DNA of 64,000 nt from Escarpia spicata (lineage: Eukaryota; Annelida; Polychaeta; Sabellida; Siboglinidae): contig OZ023207.1 in the NCBI GenBank assembly GCA_963995525.1, positions 34,187,792 to 34,251,791 of the forward strand, read 5' to 3'. The translations under genes and the position numbers were made by a program. Under the pieces are notes generated by a model. It was not told where the DNA came from, made no database searches, and saw only the letters and a list, made by a program, of their open reading frames with translations. Shown one piece after another: positions 34,866 through 45,879 of the stretch. Position 1 is the stretch's first letter. The number at the start of each line of letters is the position of its first letter.

Positions 34866-35351
34866 TTAAAAACGCGATGTATAATTCCTTTGCCTCAGGC
34901 TGTGTAAAAGTGTTTGTACGGCTCCCTCAAAGTCTGATTTATTGTTGCAAATCCTATGAAATCGTAATAGTTGCGACTTGAGGATACCGGAGAAGGTATG
35001 TTTCGGATGGAACGAGTCTTTGTACAGTAGTTGATGTGTATATGTTGGTTTAAAGTAAACCTTGCTGTCAAGATGCCCCGTCGAATTATATCGTTTGCCT
35101 TTAATGATCGTTATGTCCAAGAAATCTATTGAGTGTTTACTCGTAACTGACATTAATTTTACGCAATTTTGATGGCTATTTAGTATGTCCAAGAAAACTA
35201 GGAATTCATAATTCCCATGTGTCCAGATTCCGAAAATATCGTCCAAATATAGTAAATTGATTAATGGTAATTTGTTGCATTTCCTTAGTGCTTGTTTCTC
35301 CCACTGAGCCATAAAAAAATTGGTATAGTTGGAGGTAAATCGTTTCCTCAT
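34866..35351 (-). pseudogene. Reverse transcriptase palm/thumb of the Penelope-like element
   Basis: An open segment of 161 codons. It contains LLYLDDIFGIWTHG (motif C with the catalytic DD), HQNCVKLMSVTSKHSIDFLD, and YFKPTYTHQLLYKDSFHP. The FxVYxKPT(Y/N)xxxYL pattern is typical of Penelope-like reverse transcriptases. Motif A (MDVESLYTNI) lies in another frame upstream at 35429-35617. Confidence 0.85.
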
Positions 35352-36270
35352 TGCAGTGCAGAAAATTTGAAGGTACCAGTTTGATCCGAATAAAAAGTCG
35401 TTGTGTTGTAAGGAAATTTTAAGTAGTTCTAAAATGTCTGCGGGTTTCTTAAAAAAGGCTGTCTTACTGCTTCAGTCCCCGAATTATTGTCAATATTGGT
35501 GTAAAGGCTTTCTACATCCATGGAGAACAGTAGCGCATCACTAGGAATTTCGATTTTAGTCACTTTATTAATGACGTCTGTTGTCTTTTTAACATACGAA
35601 GCATGTGTTACTGCCAATGGGTCTAAAAATAGTCAATACAAAAAGTAGTATACTCAGCTATTTTATATAATTCGCTGTTGCAATCGGATATGATCGGTCG
35701 TCCTGGAGGCTTTTGAGGCTGAGGCCATATATCTTTAGCCTTATGAATCTTGGGTAATGTATAGAGCAGACGTGGTCGAGGTGTATCCGGTGGCTCTAAA
35801 TAATCTTGGATATGTAACCTGTTTGTCGTAATCTGTTTAGTGTTGCTGAAATGAGGACTGCGGCTTGTGGATAGACCGGTGTGTCTAGTTTAGTGTAATG
35901 GTTTTGTTGTTCGCACGCTGTCGATTCGCCTCTGCGACATACTTTTCTTTAGACATGATTACTGTGGCCGAGCCTTTATCAGCAGGTTTACTAATAATAG
36001 GTGGGTTTCTCTTGAGTGCCGAAATCGACGCCAATTGCGACTCTGACAAATTACCAACACTGTTCCGGTGTTTGTTAGTTATCGAGCTAAACTCTTTCAG
36101 TTGTTCCAATTTAGAGTTAATGTCTTCGTTGTGGCAAGGCGGATTCCAAGTTGATTTTGCTGTAAATTTCTCTTTTAATTTGGCTGATTTCGTTCCGTGA
36201 AAAATATCGTAATTGGATATGTCTAGCAAAACGCCTGATAGACGCTTGCGTGTCTTCTGCATCGTTTGTC

Positions 36271-36540
36271 TAATGGTTCGCTACAAGAGAGAAAACGTGT
36301 TTGCGACACGATCGTGTTCATCTGAATCAGAGGGGGACGATGCTGTATAAAAAAAAAACATACGTGTGCCGTACGAAGGTACGTATGCGCTGAAATTAAA
36401 GTAAACACGGGATTGCGAAGTTGTGGTGCTGTCCACAGAGCCGCTACTGCTGACCACCCCACACCTCCACAAACACGTGTCCTTGTTATTAATAATTAAT
36501 ACATGGGTATTCAGTAATTATTTCGGATGATAAACGGTAA
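36271..36540. repeat. Repeat B, copy 2
   Basis: Same orientation as copy 1 and on the other side of the Penelope-like element. The extra 65 bp at 36346-36410 includes an A-run and gtacgaaggtacgtat. On the minus strand this region may contain the element's 5' end. Confidence 0.88.
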
Positions 36541-36549
36541 AATGGCAAA

Positions 36550-36830
36550 GGAATGTAGGTGGTGAATGTGAACCCTAAACCCTGACATCTGATAAAATCA
36601 ATTTAGTCTTTCCAGGTAGATGGTCTTTCCTGCAAAAAGGGTGAATTAAACCTAAAAAAGAGGGAAACATGTCTGATTAATGGTACGTCCAAATAACGAC
36701 TATCGGTCTACTACGGACACGAGAATGCGTGATTATCCAACCATGGCACAGGAATGCAATCAGCCGTTACATTCCCATGTCAATAGACGTTAAACAATGA
36801 CCAATTGAACACGACTGAGGATACCATGTT
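36550..36830. repeat. Repeat A, copy 2
   Basis: Matches 33001-33300 in the same orientation. The order on this side is B then A (left to right); on the other side it is A then B. Confidence 0.85.
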
Positions 36831-36914
36831 CATGATATACATTGTAGAATGAAGACATTGCTCATCCTGGGACTCAGTTTTGTCCGGCGTGTGGCCGATA
36901 TAAGTAAGTAAGTA

Positions 36915-37160
36915 ATCTGGTTGGTATTGTGGTCTATAATATTTGGTTTGTTCTCTGCGCTGACTTTCGTTCCATAATTGTGCTCTGACCCTTTCTGCCA
37001 GTCTGGTGGTGAAGTCATGAAGTTCACTCCTGCTGAGCTCCCATCAGGTGAATGTCGTCTACAAAACGGAGGTGGTAGTGGAGATGTGTGTGATGTTCTC
37101 GAGGATTATGTCAAAGAGAACAGACACGAGTGCGCACTCCTGAAGAACGTCTACAGTTGT
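36915..37160 (-). pseudogene. LINE reverse transcriptase fragment
   Basis: Minus strand: SVLFDIILENITHI, then LRFVDDIHLMGAQQ in another frame, then ELHDFTTRLAERVRA. The FVDD motif and the following helix match the LINE A-type reverse transcriptase (FADDxxLxG...LxxLTxRL). At least one frame break is present. A plus-strand TAAG-rich tail at 36896-36912 lies at its downstream edge. Confidence 0.6.
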
Positions 37161-37177
37161 CTTGAAGTAGTTCATAA

Positions 37178-37247
37178 GTGTAAGAGGGTGAAGCCAGTAT
37201 AAGTGTAAGAGGGTGAAGCCAGTATAAGTGTAAGAGGGTGAAGCAAG
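37178..37247. repeat. 25-bp tandem triplication
   Basis: Three copies of aagtgtaagagggtgaagcc followed by agtat. The third copy is truncated and altered. Confidence 0.85.
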
Positions 37248-37249
37248 TA

Positions 37250-38570
37250 ATCACAACATCAACAAATGCAATACTTTCTTTCCAGCATTTAATTATTTGA
37301 CTTTGGTAAATAACAATACATTTGGTTTCATTAAGCGCTGATGTAAGGTATACAAAATAAACTGTGTTCCTCCCCGATCGTGTCGTGACATCGCACCACA
37401 CAATCAAACCACCACACCGCACCACACAATCAAACCACCACACCGCACCACACAATCAAACCACAGCACCGTTCCACATTATCAAATTTCATGCTTCTCA
37501 GCCGGTAGGGTATAATGTGTATATTAACTTTTAATATGTTATTATTCACATAGGCATATCGCTCTTGTTCTTGGCGTGTCTTTAAATATGTACATTCTGC
37601 AGTTTAACACGTTTCGATAATTCGTTAATTATCCATAAGCACCCGCTCCGGTAGGGGAAAGGAGGGTTAATTGATACGCTTTTTACTGAACTCAACATTG
37701 AGGCCTAAGTATGTGGGAGTCTGAGATGAGAGGTCTACAAAAACACAGCTAATTGTTGGACACATTTCTGAGGAAGGTAGAATGTACGCAGTCAGTTAAT
37801 AAGGATTTGGTGGGTCCGCCAAAAAAGGTGTCAAACGTACCAACTAACCCTGCTGGTAGTATCAGTTGATACACCCCATAGGGTTAGTTGATCCACTTGT
37901 AAGACCAGTTGATACCCCTACAACTGTCCTTGTCCAGAACAACGTTTCAACAAAAATCTATGTCCGAGATATTTTCATTTAAAAGCAAAAGTTAATTACA
38001 TGACTTTAATGACTTTATAGCTGTAAGGTGTATTGATTTTATGTCACGTTGTAGTCGTAAATTACCAACTGATCTTTTCAAAATAATATCATATTCTGTC
38101 CAACAAAATGTCACCGAATCCCATTGAAGTTCCAGTCTTACAAAATGTCAGCTAGTCCACTGAATACATGTAGACTACATGATTATCAGCTTTGGCCAAC
38201 AAACTGTCAACTGTTCCATTTGATTCTACATTATCCATAAATTTATCCATATTATTGCAGATTCCACTTGCTCAGGTTGCAGGTGAACGTGAGTTGAGCT
38301 GAGCTGAACGGCGTGCAGAACCCCGACTGTCTTTGGCTGGGGGAGTTTTTTTCTCACAATGTCCGATTTTGGGAATTACGCATTGTCTTCGGGATTAGGG
38401 ATGAATATTATATCATCTGTCACTACCTTCCAGATCATCCGCTGGAGGAATATTCCGTCGTATTCGTCATCCACCACCATATCTACAAGTGCAATACAGC
38501 GCAGGACTCTATATTTTCCAGCTATCTTGACCACCACAAAATCTCCCTAAATTATTTCTTCGGTATCCTA
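37250..38570. other. Intergenic stretch next to the pogo-like element
   Basis: No genes. Several copies of an agttgatac-type motif (about 37668, 37862, 37910) and cacacaatcaaaccaccaca repeated near 37396-37460. These may be remnants of the transposon's non-coding 3' flank, but no clear terminal inverted repeat was found. Confidence 0.35.
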
Positions 38571-38577
38571 AATTTTG

Positions 38578-39533
38578 TCATAAACTGAAGTCATCACAGG
38601 GGATATCAGACTTCTCATTAGAGGAACTGCACGAATCGCTAGCCTCGGTCTTCTTTTTCCTTTTAAAAGGTGTCTTCTTCACTTTTGGTGCAGTAGGTTT
38701 CTTCTTCTTCAGAAGGGCAATTTCATTGCGGATAGGGGTGTTGGTAAGGATCGTGGTTTTGCCCTTCCTCCGTGTGCGTGTCTTCATTCTCTCACCTGCT
38801 TTTGGAAGTGCGTGAATGTCCGATGGTGAGACATACGTCTGCATGTCTTGTGATACAATGTAACTTGGCGGAGAAGTCGATGGACCAGGGACTGGCTGAT
38901 GTGTGAAATCATCTTGTGGCATAGGTCTGTCTTCAACTTCAGCAGCTTCTGGTGGCGCACGGTCTGTGACGGCTGCAGGGGCGAAGTCTACATCCGTGAA
39001 TAGGTCGCGATTGTAAAAGCAAATCCCGGTGCTTTCAAACCCAGAAACAATATTTCTGGGTGTCACTGCCGAATGCTGTGCCTGTTTCACTACTTCCTGA
39101 ATATCATATATTGTGACGGTTTCCCCGGGTTGCTTCTCAGCCATGCGTCCATGGCCATGTTGTACACTGTTTTGAATAGACCGTATACATATCTATCCAA
39201 GGGCTGCAAACGATGTGATGTGTGCGGTGGGATGGTTACCATAACTACACCATTTGCTCTGGCCATTTCAATGGCCTGCAAAGATATATGCGACTCATGA
39301 TTGTCCAGAATCAGCAATATCTTTCGATCGACAGTGCACCTCGTATGAAGAATGACGTGCTCTAGATATTGAACGAACAATTCCTCGTTAATCCAACAGA
39401 CTGGGATGCACATCCTATGGATCCTATCAGCCCTCCTCTTATAAAGTGGTCCCGATAGGTCTTCTTTGGAAAAAATTACATTGGGGAAGCACCTTTCGGT
39501 GCTCCAGTTAGTGCGCCATTGCGCTCCACGCAA
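38578..39533 (-). pseudogene. Pogo/Tigger-like DDE transposase, C-terminal part, frameshifted
   Basis: Minus strand: WINEELFVQYLEHVILHTRC, then ILLILDNHESHISLQA, then VTIPPHTSHRLQPLDR. The LDNHESH and PPHTSHRLQPLD blocks carry the second and third acidic-triad regions of the pogo (DDE_1) family, cut-and-paste transposases of the Tc1/mariner superfamily. A one-base shift near 39130 moves the frame to VTIYDIQEVVKQA, then VTPRNIVSGFESTGICFYNR. A Lys-rich tail ends at 38578. A second frameshift precedes WINEE (GSIGCASQS is in another frame). The N-terminal DNA-binding half is not found upstream. Confidence 0.85.
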
Positions 39534-39539
39534 GGGTGT

Positions 39540-41020
39540 AGGAGAACAGCAAGCTCACAGAGAACATCAATGTTTGAGGATACCATGATTCTGTCCTAAG
39601 CAGCCTATAGCTTCTATATAATAGGCGAAACAGGAACTTCCACCTCCGAGGTCTTCAACCCATACCAAGCATCACCTGGCAGGAACACGTACGTACACGC
39701 CAAACAAGGAAGTCATCGAGCGTGCAGGTATCATGGATGCCTGTAAGCGAGACATTAAGTCTGCGCAGATCAGCATTTTATCGTAGGAATCTGATGCACA
39801 ATACCTCATGAACTAGTGACAGATCGTGCGGTGCGGTATTCAGAAGGCTGAAGAGACAAACAATGAACAATCGAAAGGAGACAAGAGAATGGAGGGGAAT
39901 ATCAACTACCACACCTATACATCCAACAACTTAATGTTAGCTCAAAAGCTTCGTATGAACTGGTAAAGGTTTAGTCTTATTTGAAAAGTTAGCTTAAGAG
40001 TCGATGTTATTGGTTACACAGGTTTAATTTAGGGTCACCATTCACAAAAATAACTCGTCATACCACGAAGCCTCCTGACTACTGTGTAATATCCTCGAGC
40101 GCCAGCGGTCGCTGCTGGTGATTACGTCAGTGCCAGCCAACAGTACCCCCTGGTTGACCGCTTTGCGAATTTAAACTCTGAATTTAAGCTCAGCCTACGA
40201 AATCGCCCACTAGATCAGTGGTTGGCGGCAGGTCAGGTGGTCATAATAAAACCAATTTCACCCAACCGTGGCTCGTGTTACATGCAATGTTTAGGAAGTA
40301 GAAGCAATTATTCGAATACACAATACCGCTCAGCTGCTCGTGCTAATGGGCGAACGGGTCATTATATATTGGGATTCCCAGAAGTCATTTATCTGTCTTC
40401 AAATTGGGGCGGGTATTTGCGCTGTTCTCACGGATGACGCAGTCGCGACTGGCGGAGTCAATTACACTGCACTAGTTTGACTCGGCTAACTTCTGCACTT
40501 CGCGTACGAGATCTGCCAAGGCTTATTTTGCATGGCAAACAGCCCTGGGTTGGGAGGATGCTGTGGATCCCCAGTGTCATTTTGGAGCGACAAACAGTGG
40601 CGCCAAAGTACGGGGCCTGGAAAATTGAGTCTACAATTGTTTTGACAGGTGTGGTCACCAGTCGGCGCCTGTGGTACTTCGCGCGACATTCTACGTCAAT
40701 GTTTGCGAACGTCGCGAGGCGAACACACTTTTTGAATACATAAATGTAAATGACAAGTTTTATCGATACGGCTATATCGGGTGTAAGTATTCGTAGCATG
40801 ATGTTACTTTAGTAAAGTGTGTGTGTGTCATGTTATCCTGTATGCCCACTGCCACTGGCATTAAGACTGAAATTAAGCACTTAAAAAAATAATTAAATAT
40901 CAATCCTGCTGGAATAGAACTTTTAGAAGTAGAATCTACCCGCGGCCTAGTCCTAGACCTAGTCCTAGATCATGATTGGGAATTGGCTTAGGCTTAGCTT
41001 GGAGGTAATAGCTTATGGAT
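39540..41020. other. Intergenic stretch
   Basis: Relatively CpG-rich unique sequence at about 40050-40720. Overlapping open frames on both strands near 40458-40799 show no homology. The string tggcgccaaagtacggggcc (about 40599) resembles a retroelement primer-binding site, but no LTRs or gag-pol sequence accompany it. Confidence 0.3.
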
Positions 41021-41021
41021 C

Positions 41022-41441
41022 CAGCGGCGGATCCAGAAAGTGAGTCTAGGGGGAGGCACAAAAACCTCTGGTGGCTGAGCCAAGTGGTGTAGTCGTGTAG
41101 AAAAAAGTTTGCTACCACGCCACCATCAATCGGAAGATGGGGGGAGGGGGAGGTGGACGGGGTGCTGTTGACGTATTTTCATCTCTTCTCTTTCAGCTTC
41201 TCCGCTGTCTCACGGCTGGCTAGACACTGTGATGACCGGGGGCGGGGGGAGGGGGGTGTGTGTGCTGTCAAAACATTTTCGCCGCCACGTCAGCGTAAGT
41301 TCACCTTATAGTAACCTGAACGGCGGCACATTTCAAACGGTCTAGGGGGCAAAGTCACGTGGGCCCAAAAAGGTCTATGGGCATGCAAAGTTACAAAGGT
41401 CTAGGGGGCACGTGCCCTCCAGGCCCCCTGGATACGCCTAT
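41022..41441. mobile_element. hAT-like MITE, compact copy (420 bp)
   Basis: It starts cagcggcggatccagaaag and ends ccccctggatacgcctata, imperfect terminal inverted repeats. Internal blocks match the element at 56751-60609: gggaggcacaaaaacctc, ggtgtagtc, and the 3' block aaacggtctagggggca with gggccc. It contains one copy of ttcagcttctccgctgtctc (about 41199), the apparent precursor of a repeat-unit variant in the expanded copy. Confidence 0.75.
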
Positions 41442-41539
41442 AGAATATAACTGTTTATTTTATTACGATATCTTTATTGGTTAAAAAAATGCATAATAAT
41501 TTTTAGATGGAAAAACAAAAATGTTATGTATCACACATA

Positions 41540-41590
41540 TATAGATAATATATATATATATATAGATAATATATATATATATATATATAA
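41540..41590. repeat. (TA)n microsatellite
   Basis: Two TA runs separated by tagataa. Confidence 0.9.
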
Positions 41591-41699
41591 TGATACACGC
41601 AAAATAGGCTAATTTGTGTGTTTTCTTCAATAAATATTTGATTAAAATGTCATTACTTTTTTATTTGTATTGATATTGAAATAATGTTTTCTGGGTTTA

Positions 41700-42180
41700 T
41701 AAACATACTGATTAGAGTGATAAATATATATTAAACAGTCATTTAACATTAACAATAACTTAATTAATAAGTTAGTATTGCATAAATTAGTAATTAGCTC
41801 GCAAACTCAACATACCGACACATTTCAATAAAAGGCCATGATGACTAGTAATGTCCATGATTATGAAGATATTGATATAAATTGATGCAAAGTGTATAGC
41901 CATATTAATTATGGTAATAAATATATATTAACAAATCATTTAACATTAATTTAATAACTTAATTAATTAATAAGTCAGTATTGGCTAATTAGTGCATGAA
42001 CTCGACAGACAGACACATTTGAATAGAAGGTCATTATGTCCATGATTATAAAGATATTCATATAATTTTTGCAAAGTGTACAACCACATTAAATACAATA
42101 ATAAATATACATTAACCAGTCATTTATCATTAACAATAACTTAATTAATAAGTCAGTGTTTGCTAATTAGCTTGCGAATC
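41700..42180. repeat. Tandem repeat of about 190 bp
   Basis: Nearly three diverged copies of an AT-rich unit that includes ataaatatatattaa, gtcatttaacattaacaata, cttaattaataagt and tccatgattatgaagatatt in the same order. Confidence 0.8.
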
Positions 42181-43374
42181 AAACAAATGTCACGTTTTGA
42201 ACAGCACAAAAACAACACTTCTCTTTCGTTCTCCGCAACAATTTTTTCACCACAGACTTAAACCTATAAATATGGCTAAAACATAATAATTGTTTCCTCC
42301 CAATGCATCCTTCAATGCGAAAACTGCAAATGAAACAGCTATGTCATCAAATCAATGAAATTTAGCATAATTTTGGTCACATTTCAAAAAGAAAACAACA
42401 TGAATAAAGTTCAACCTATCAGTAATAAGATCCAACAGTAAATTAGATAATTGACTAGAAATACACCACCAAAATACAAATTAAAACAAACCTCTACACT
42501 GATGCCAGTGAAAAACAACAGCTCTGCACTGAGTGGCTCTCTGTACATGCTGCAAGAACCAGCTGGCAGGTTTTGTTGCAGTGCCTATATGTATGCAAAA
42601 ATGTAATTAAATGTTAACAGTTTCAACAACTTAACTGAGATCAACTATTCACATTACCGGTAATCATCCGGGAAAGATCGACAAAGATAATTACATTTAT
42701 TGCCAGAATAGCTTGCCACGTGACTATAGTCTATGTGACTGGTAAATCAACAACATCGAAAAAATCTAAATAACTAGCCGAGTTGCCCGGATTTGCATGG
42801 GATAATATTATTTCCAGATAAAGCCATGTCTATGCCAGTGGATCCCACAATCTTCTACATGGGAATGTGACCCATCCTCAAATCATTTGCACTCAAATCT
42901 AATCCACATGTTTTTCCCAAAATTATTGTTGGGTTAGTTCTGAATACTGAATTGTACTGACCTAACCACAAAAGCCCAACTCTTGAAACTCACTGATCCC
43001 CAAAATGTAGTGCATTTTAAACTGGGCCTTTGTCAGGCTTTGATAAATTGCAACTGGTCACTGGACTAATTTTTAGGACAACCTTGGCCTCGATATAAAC
43101 AAAATACTGAAAAGATACATTGTTCTGGAATGCACACTGGGCTGTTTGCTGCTAAACGTTAATTGCTGCAGAGATATTCTTCAGGATTTTCAAAGGTTAA
43201 CATAAAAACTTAATTTGACATATTTACCTCTCATGATACTTGTTTTCGATCTATTTGTGGTGGTCATCAGCAGAATGTCATTACGTGTGTCACATGACTT
43301 CTATCATTTGACACAAGCTGGTGGGAGTTCCCGGCCGACGTCACAATTCAGTGTAGTTCCAAACTAATAGATAT
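42181..43374. other. Intergenic or intronic stretch, nothing recognised
   Basis: AT-rich sequence without coding or repeat signals. If the plus-strand RFX gene has further 5' exons they could lie in or before this stretch, but none was recognised. Confidence 0.3.
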
Positions 43375-43565
43375 CAACCCCCATCTTCCTTTTATAAATA
43401 TTCTCATGTCACTATGTCACTTTAGGCCACAGTTGGAACTAAGATTTAACTAATGGTGGGTGCAGCCATCCATCATCCCCACTTGAAACTCACCAAGAAA
43501 CCTCCAACTAAACATCCTTTTGATGACAAAACGGTATGCTACCCTCTGCCTTCCCCCCCACACAC
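43375..43565. repeat. Dispersed repeat, second copy (see 31755-31945)
   Basis: Same order of blocks as the copy near 31.8 kb. It ends in a C-rich stretch just before the first recognised RFX exon. Confidence 0.7.
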
Positions 43566-43606
43566 GCTTGCATGCACACACATACAAACTCGTGTTAATT
43601 GTGTAG

Positions 43607-43829
43607 GATTACCATGTCAGCGATAAACCTTGTCTTTCCCAAATAAGACTATGCACTGTATCGATCCACTTGGTGTTGACCACCAGGCCCATGTCTCTAG
43701 AGCTGACGTACCGTGTGGGCCAGCCTCACATCATCCCACTCAGTGCTCATCTGCAGAAGAAACTTGTCTGGTCTGGCCACAACGTGCTACTCAGCACTCT
43801 ACAGCAGGAACTGCACCACGAGTCATTTG
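43607..43829 (+). CDS. RFX-family gene, upstream exon
   Basis: The plus-strand frame is open from the acceptor ttgtgtag| to the donor CATTTG|GTACCA and reads LTTRPMSLELTYRVGQPH, then IIPLSAHLQKKLVW, then LLSTLQQELHHESF. Third codon positions are rich in G and C, unlike the AT-rich surroundings. The exon ends in phase 1. The next exon (47061) begins with two bases that complete an Asp codon, so the joined frame is open. The start is less certain: a second acceptor (tgtcag|) lies at 43620. No domain is recognised; the RFX assignment comes from splicing to the next two exons. Confidence 0.6.
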
Positions 43830-44050
43830 GTACCAAATGTCACTTTGTGTCCATGTCACTTTGTGTACATATATGTGACATTGTGTACCTGTATGTTATG
43901 TACATGTAATTTTTTGTACAAGTCAGTGATTCACTTTGTCCCTATGTCACTTTGTGTACACATCACTTTGTGTCCACTTCATTTTTTGTCACCATCACAA
44001 AGTGTATGTCATATTTTGTCCATGTATAACTTTGCATGTCACTTTGTTAC
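43830..44050. repeat. Irregular repeat derived from the exon end
   Basis: About 9 imperfect copies of gtcactttgtgtac-like sequence, spaced 15-30 bp, directly after the donor of the preceding exon, whose end reads gtcatttg|gtac. The similarity of repeat and junction suggests the junction seeded the repeat, but the array is diverged. Confidence 0.55.
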
Positions 44051-44178
44051 TTAAGAGATAAAAGAAAATTTTCACATTGTTTCATACAAATTGAGTGGAA
44101 TAAACATGAAAACAACATTGATGCTTCTTGTAAAATTACCAAGCTTCATCGAAATTAGTTGCTGTTATAAATAGGCTC

Positions 44179-45857
44179 ACAACAAGAAAGTTAGCAGGAA
44201 AGTACAAGCACGGAGACAGGCCAATCAAAGACAGAACACCAACATAGTTACAAGTGATGAAGATCAGTTGAAGAGATGGAGTGAACATTTTGATGAACTG
44301 CTGAACCGACCACCACCTCAGAACCCACCAGATCCCACCAGCTGAAGAACTACTCCAACTAAACTGTGAAAAACCAAGCAAGGCAGAGATCGAGAAAGTC
44401 ATTCATCACCTGAAGAGAGGGAAAGCTTCCAGCCCAGATGAACTTCCTGCCGAGGCAATCAAGGCAGATATGGAGACCTCCACAGAGATACTGCATGATC
44501 TGATTGGGAAGATATGGGATCAAGAAAAAATACCAACTGGATGGAAAGAAGGATACCTGGTAAAACTCCCAAAGAAAGGAGACCTGCAGGAACGCAAGAA
44601 CTACAGAGGAATAATGCTCCTGTGTGTGCCCAGAAAGATACTCAACAGAGTCATCTTGGACAGACTGAAAACAGCAGTGGACGCCAAACTCAGAGATCAC
44701 CAGGCAGGATTCTGTAAAGATAGATTATGCACCGACCAAATAGCTACACTCCGAATCATAGTTGAACAATCGATGGCATGGGACACATCCCTGTACATAA
44801 ACTTTGTAGACTTTGAGAAGGCATTTGATAGCCTCGACAGAGAGACACTTTGGAAGCTCCTGTGACACTACGGGATACCAGAGAGATTGATTTCTCAGAT
44901 ACAAAATAACTATGAAGGCATGGCATGTAAGGTCATTCATGCAGGACAACTCACAAACTCACCATTCCTCTTCCTGCTTGCCATAGATTGGATTATTAAA
45001 AAGACAACAGAAGAAACGGTATCCAGTGGACACCTTGGAGCCAGTTGGAGGACCTACACTTTGCAGATGACCTCGCTCTCCTGTCCCATAGTCACCAACA
45101 GATGCAGGAGAAAACAGAGCTTCTAAACACAGTGTCAACACAGATAGGACTCAACATCAACAGAAGCAAGACAAAGATCATGAAAGCCAACATGAAGAAT
45201 AACAACCCAGTCATATTAGGAGGGGAACCACTGGAAGAAATCGACTCCTTCACATACCTGGGAAGTGTCATTAACAAGAGTGGAGGCACAGCAGAAGACG
45301 TCAAAGCAAGGATACAAAAAGCAAGAGTGTCATTTCTCATTTGAGAAACATTTGGAAAGCAAAAGAAATCAAGCTTAACATCAAATTAATTATATTTATC
45401 TCAAATGTCAAGTCAGTGTTACTTTATGGCTTAGAGACATGGCGAATTACACAGAAAACACTAAAAAGATTACAGACCTTCATCAACAAATGCCTGCACA
45501 GAATCATATGTTTAAAGTGGTCAGACAAGGTACCCAACACTACACTATGGGAATGGATCAAACAACTACCAATAAAAAACTAAATAAAGAAGAGAAAATG
45601 GAGGTGGTTAGGACATACACTGACAAAACCTGCAACAAACATCACACGACAAGCAATTCCATGGACCCCCCCAGGGAAGAGAAGAAGAGGAAGGCCGAGA
45701 AACACCTGACAGAAAGACACAGAAAGTGAAAGAAAGCAAATGGGAAAAACCTGGAAAGAAATTGAGAAAATGGCATCAAACCGACAACATTGGAGGACCA
45801 TGGTCGATGGCCTATGCTCCCAGCGAGCAAACAGGCCTAAATAAGTAAGTATGTAAA
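44179..45857 (+). mobile_element. LINE B: 5'-truncated non-LTR retrotransposon with target-site duplication
   Basis: It is flanked by a 13-bp target-site duplication, tataaataggctc, at 44166-44178 and 45858-45870. Coding remnants in order: LKRWSEHFDELLNRP; KLPKKGDLQERKNYRGI; LRDHQAGFCKDRLCTDQI; LYINFVDFEKAFDSLDR (motif A); LHFADDLALLSH (motif C); LGLNINRSKTK-like; YLGSVINKSGG; and a C-terminus of the [10 protein letters not shown] / GRPRNTW type. These are the fingers, palm and thumb of a LINE reverse transcriptase. The GCLLSP-type block between HAGQLTNSP and FLFLLAID is deleted, and several stops and shifts are present. It ends with taaataagtaagtatg. It lies in the intron between the first two RFX exons. 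Confidence 0.9.
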
Positions 45858-45879
45858 TATAAATAGGCTCTTTATTTAG

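Larger units (their letters stand above)
33800..36290 (-). mobile_element. Penelope-like retroelement (degenerate), with GIY-YIG endonuclease and hammerhead motif
   Basis: On the minus strand the ordered pieces are as follows. An N-terminal region ends KRNPPIISKPADKGSATVIM (35885-36262). A block RPRLLYTLPKIHKAKD plus PPGRPIISDCNS follows (about 35690-35800). Reverse transcriptase motif A is LLFSMDVESLYTNI (about 35500-35560), and motif C is LLYLDDIFGIW (about 35200-35260). A Cys-rich linker (KRCLACTVFV) comes next, then a GIY-YIG domain. RT plus GIY-YIG is the hallmark of endonuclease-bearing Penelope-like elements. Several frameshifts and stops break the frame, so the copy is inactive. It is flanked by permuted direct repeats A and B. 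Confidence 0.88.

Noticed and set aside
36346..36410. The 65-bp extra segment in repeat B as a spliced intron (gtgttt...tacag on minus)
   Set aside because: Removing a GT-AG intron does not recreate the exact sequence of the other copy at the junction, so a simple insertion or deletion fits better.
36978..37202. Plus-strand frame MCSDPFCQSGGEVMKF...
   Set aside because: The minus strand carries a LINE reverse transcriptase fragment (FVDDIHLMG) over the same bases, so the plus frame is its shadow.
40590..40625. Possible LTR-retrotransposon primer-binding site (tggcgccaaagtacgggg)
   Set aside because: No flanking long terminal repeats and no gag, protease or integrase sequence nearby.
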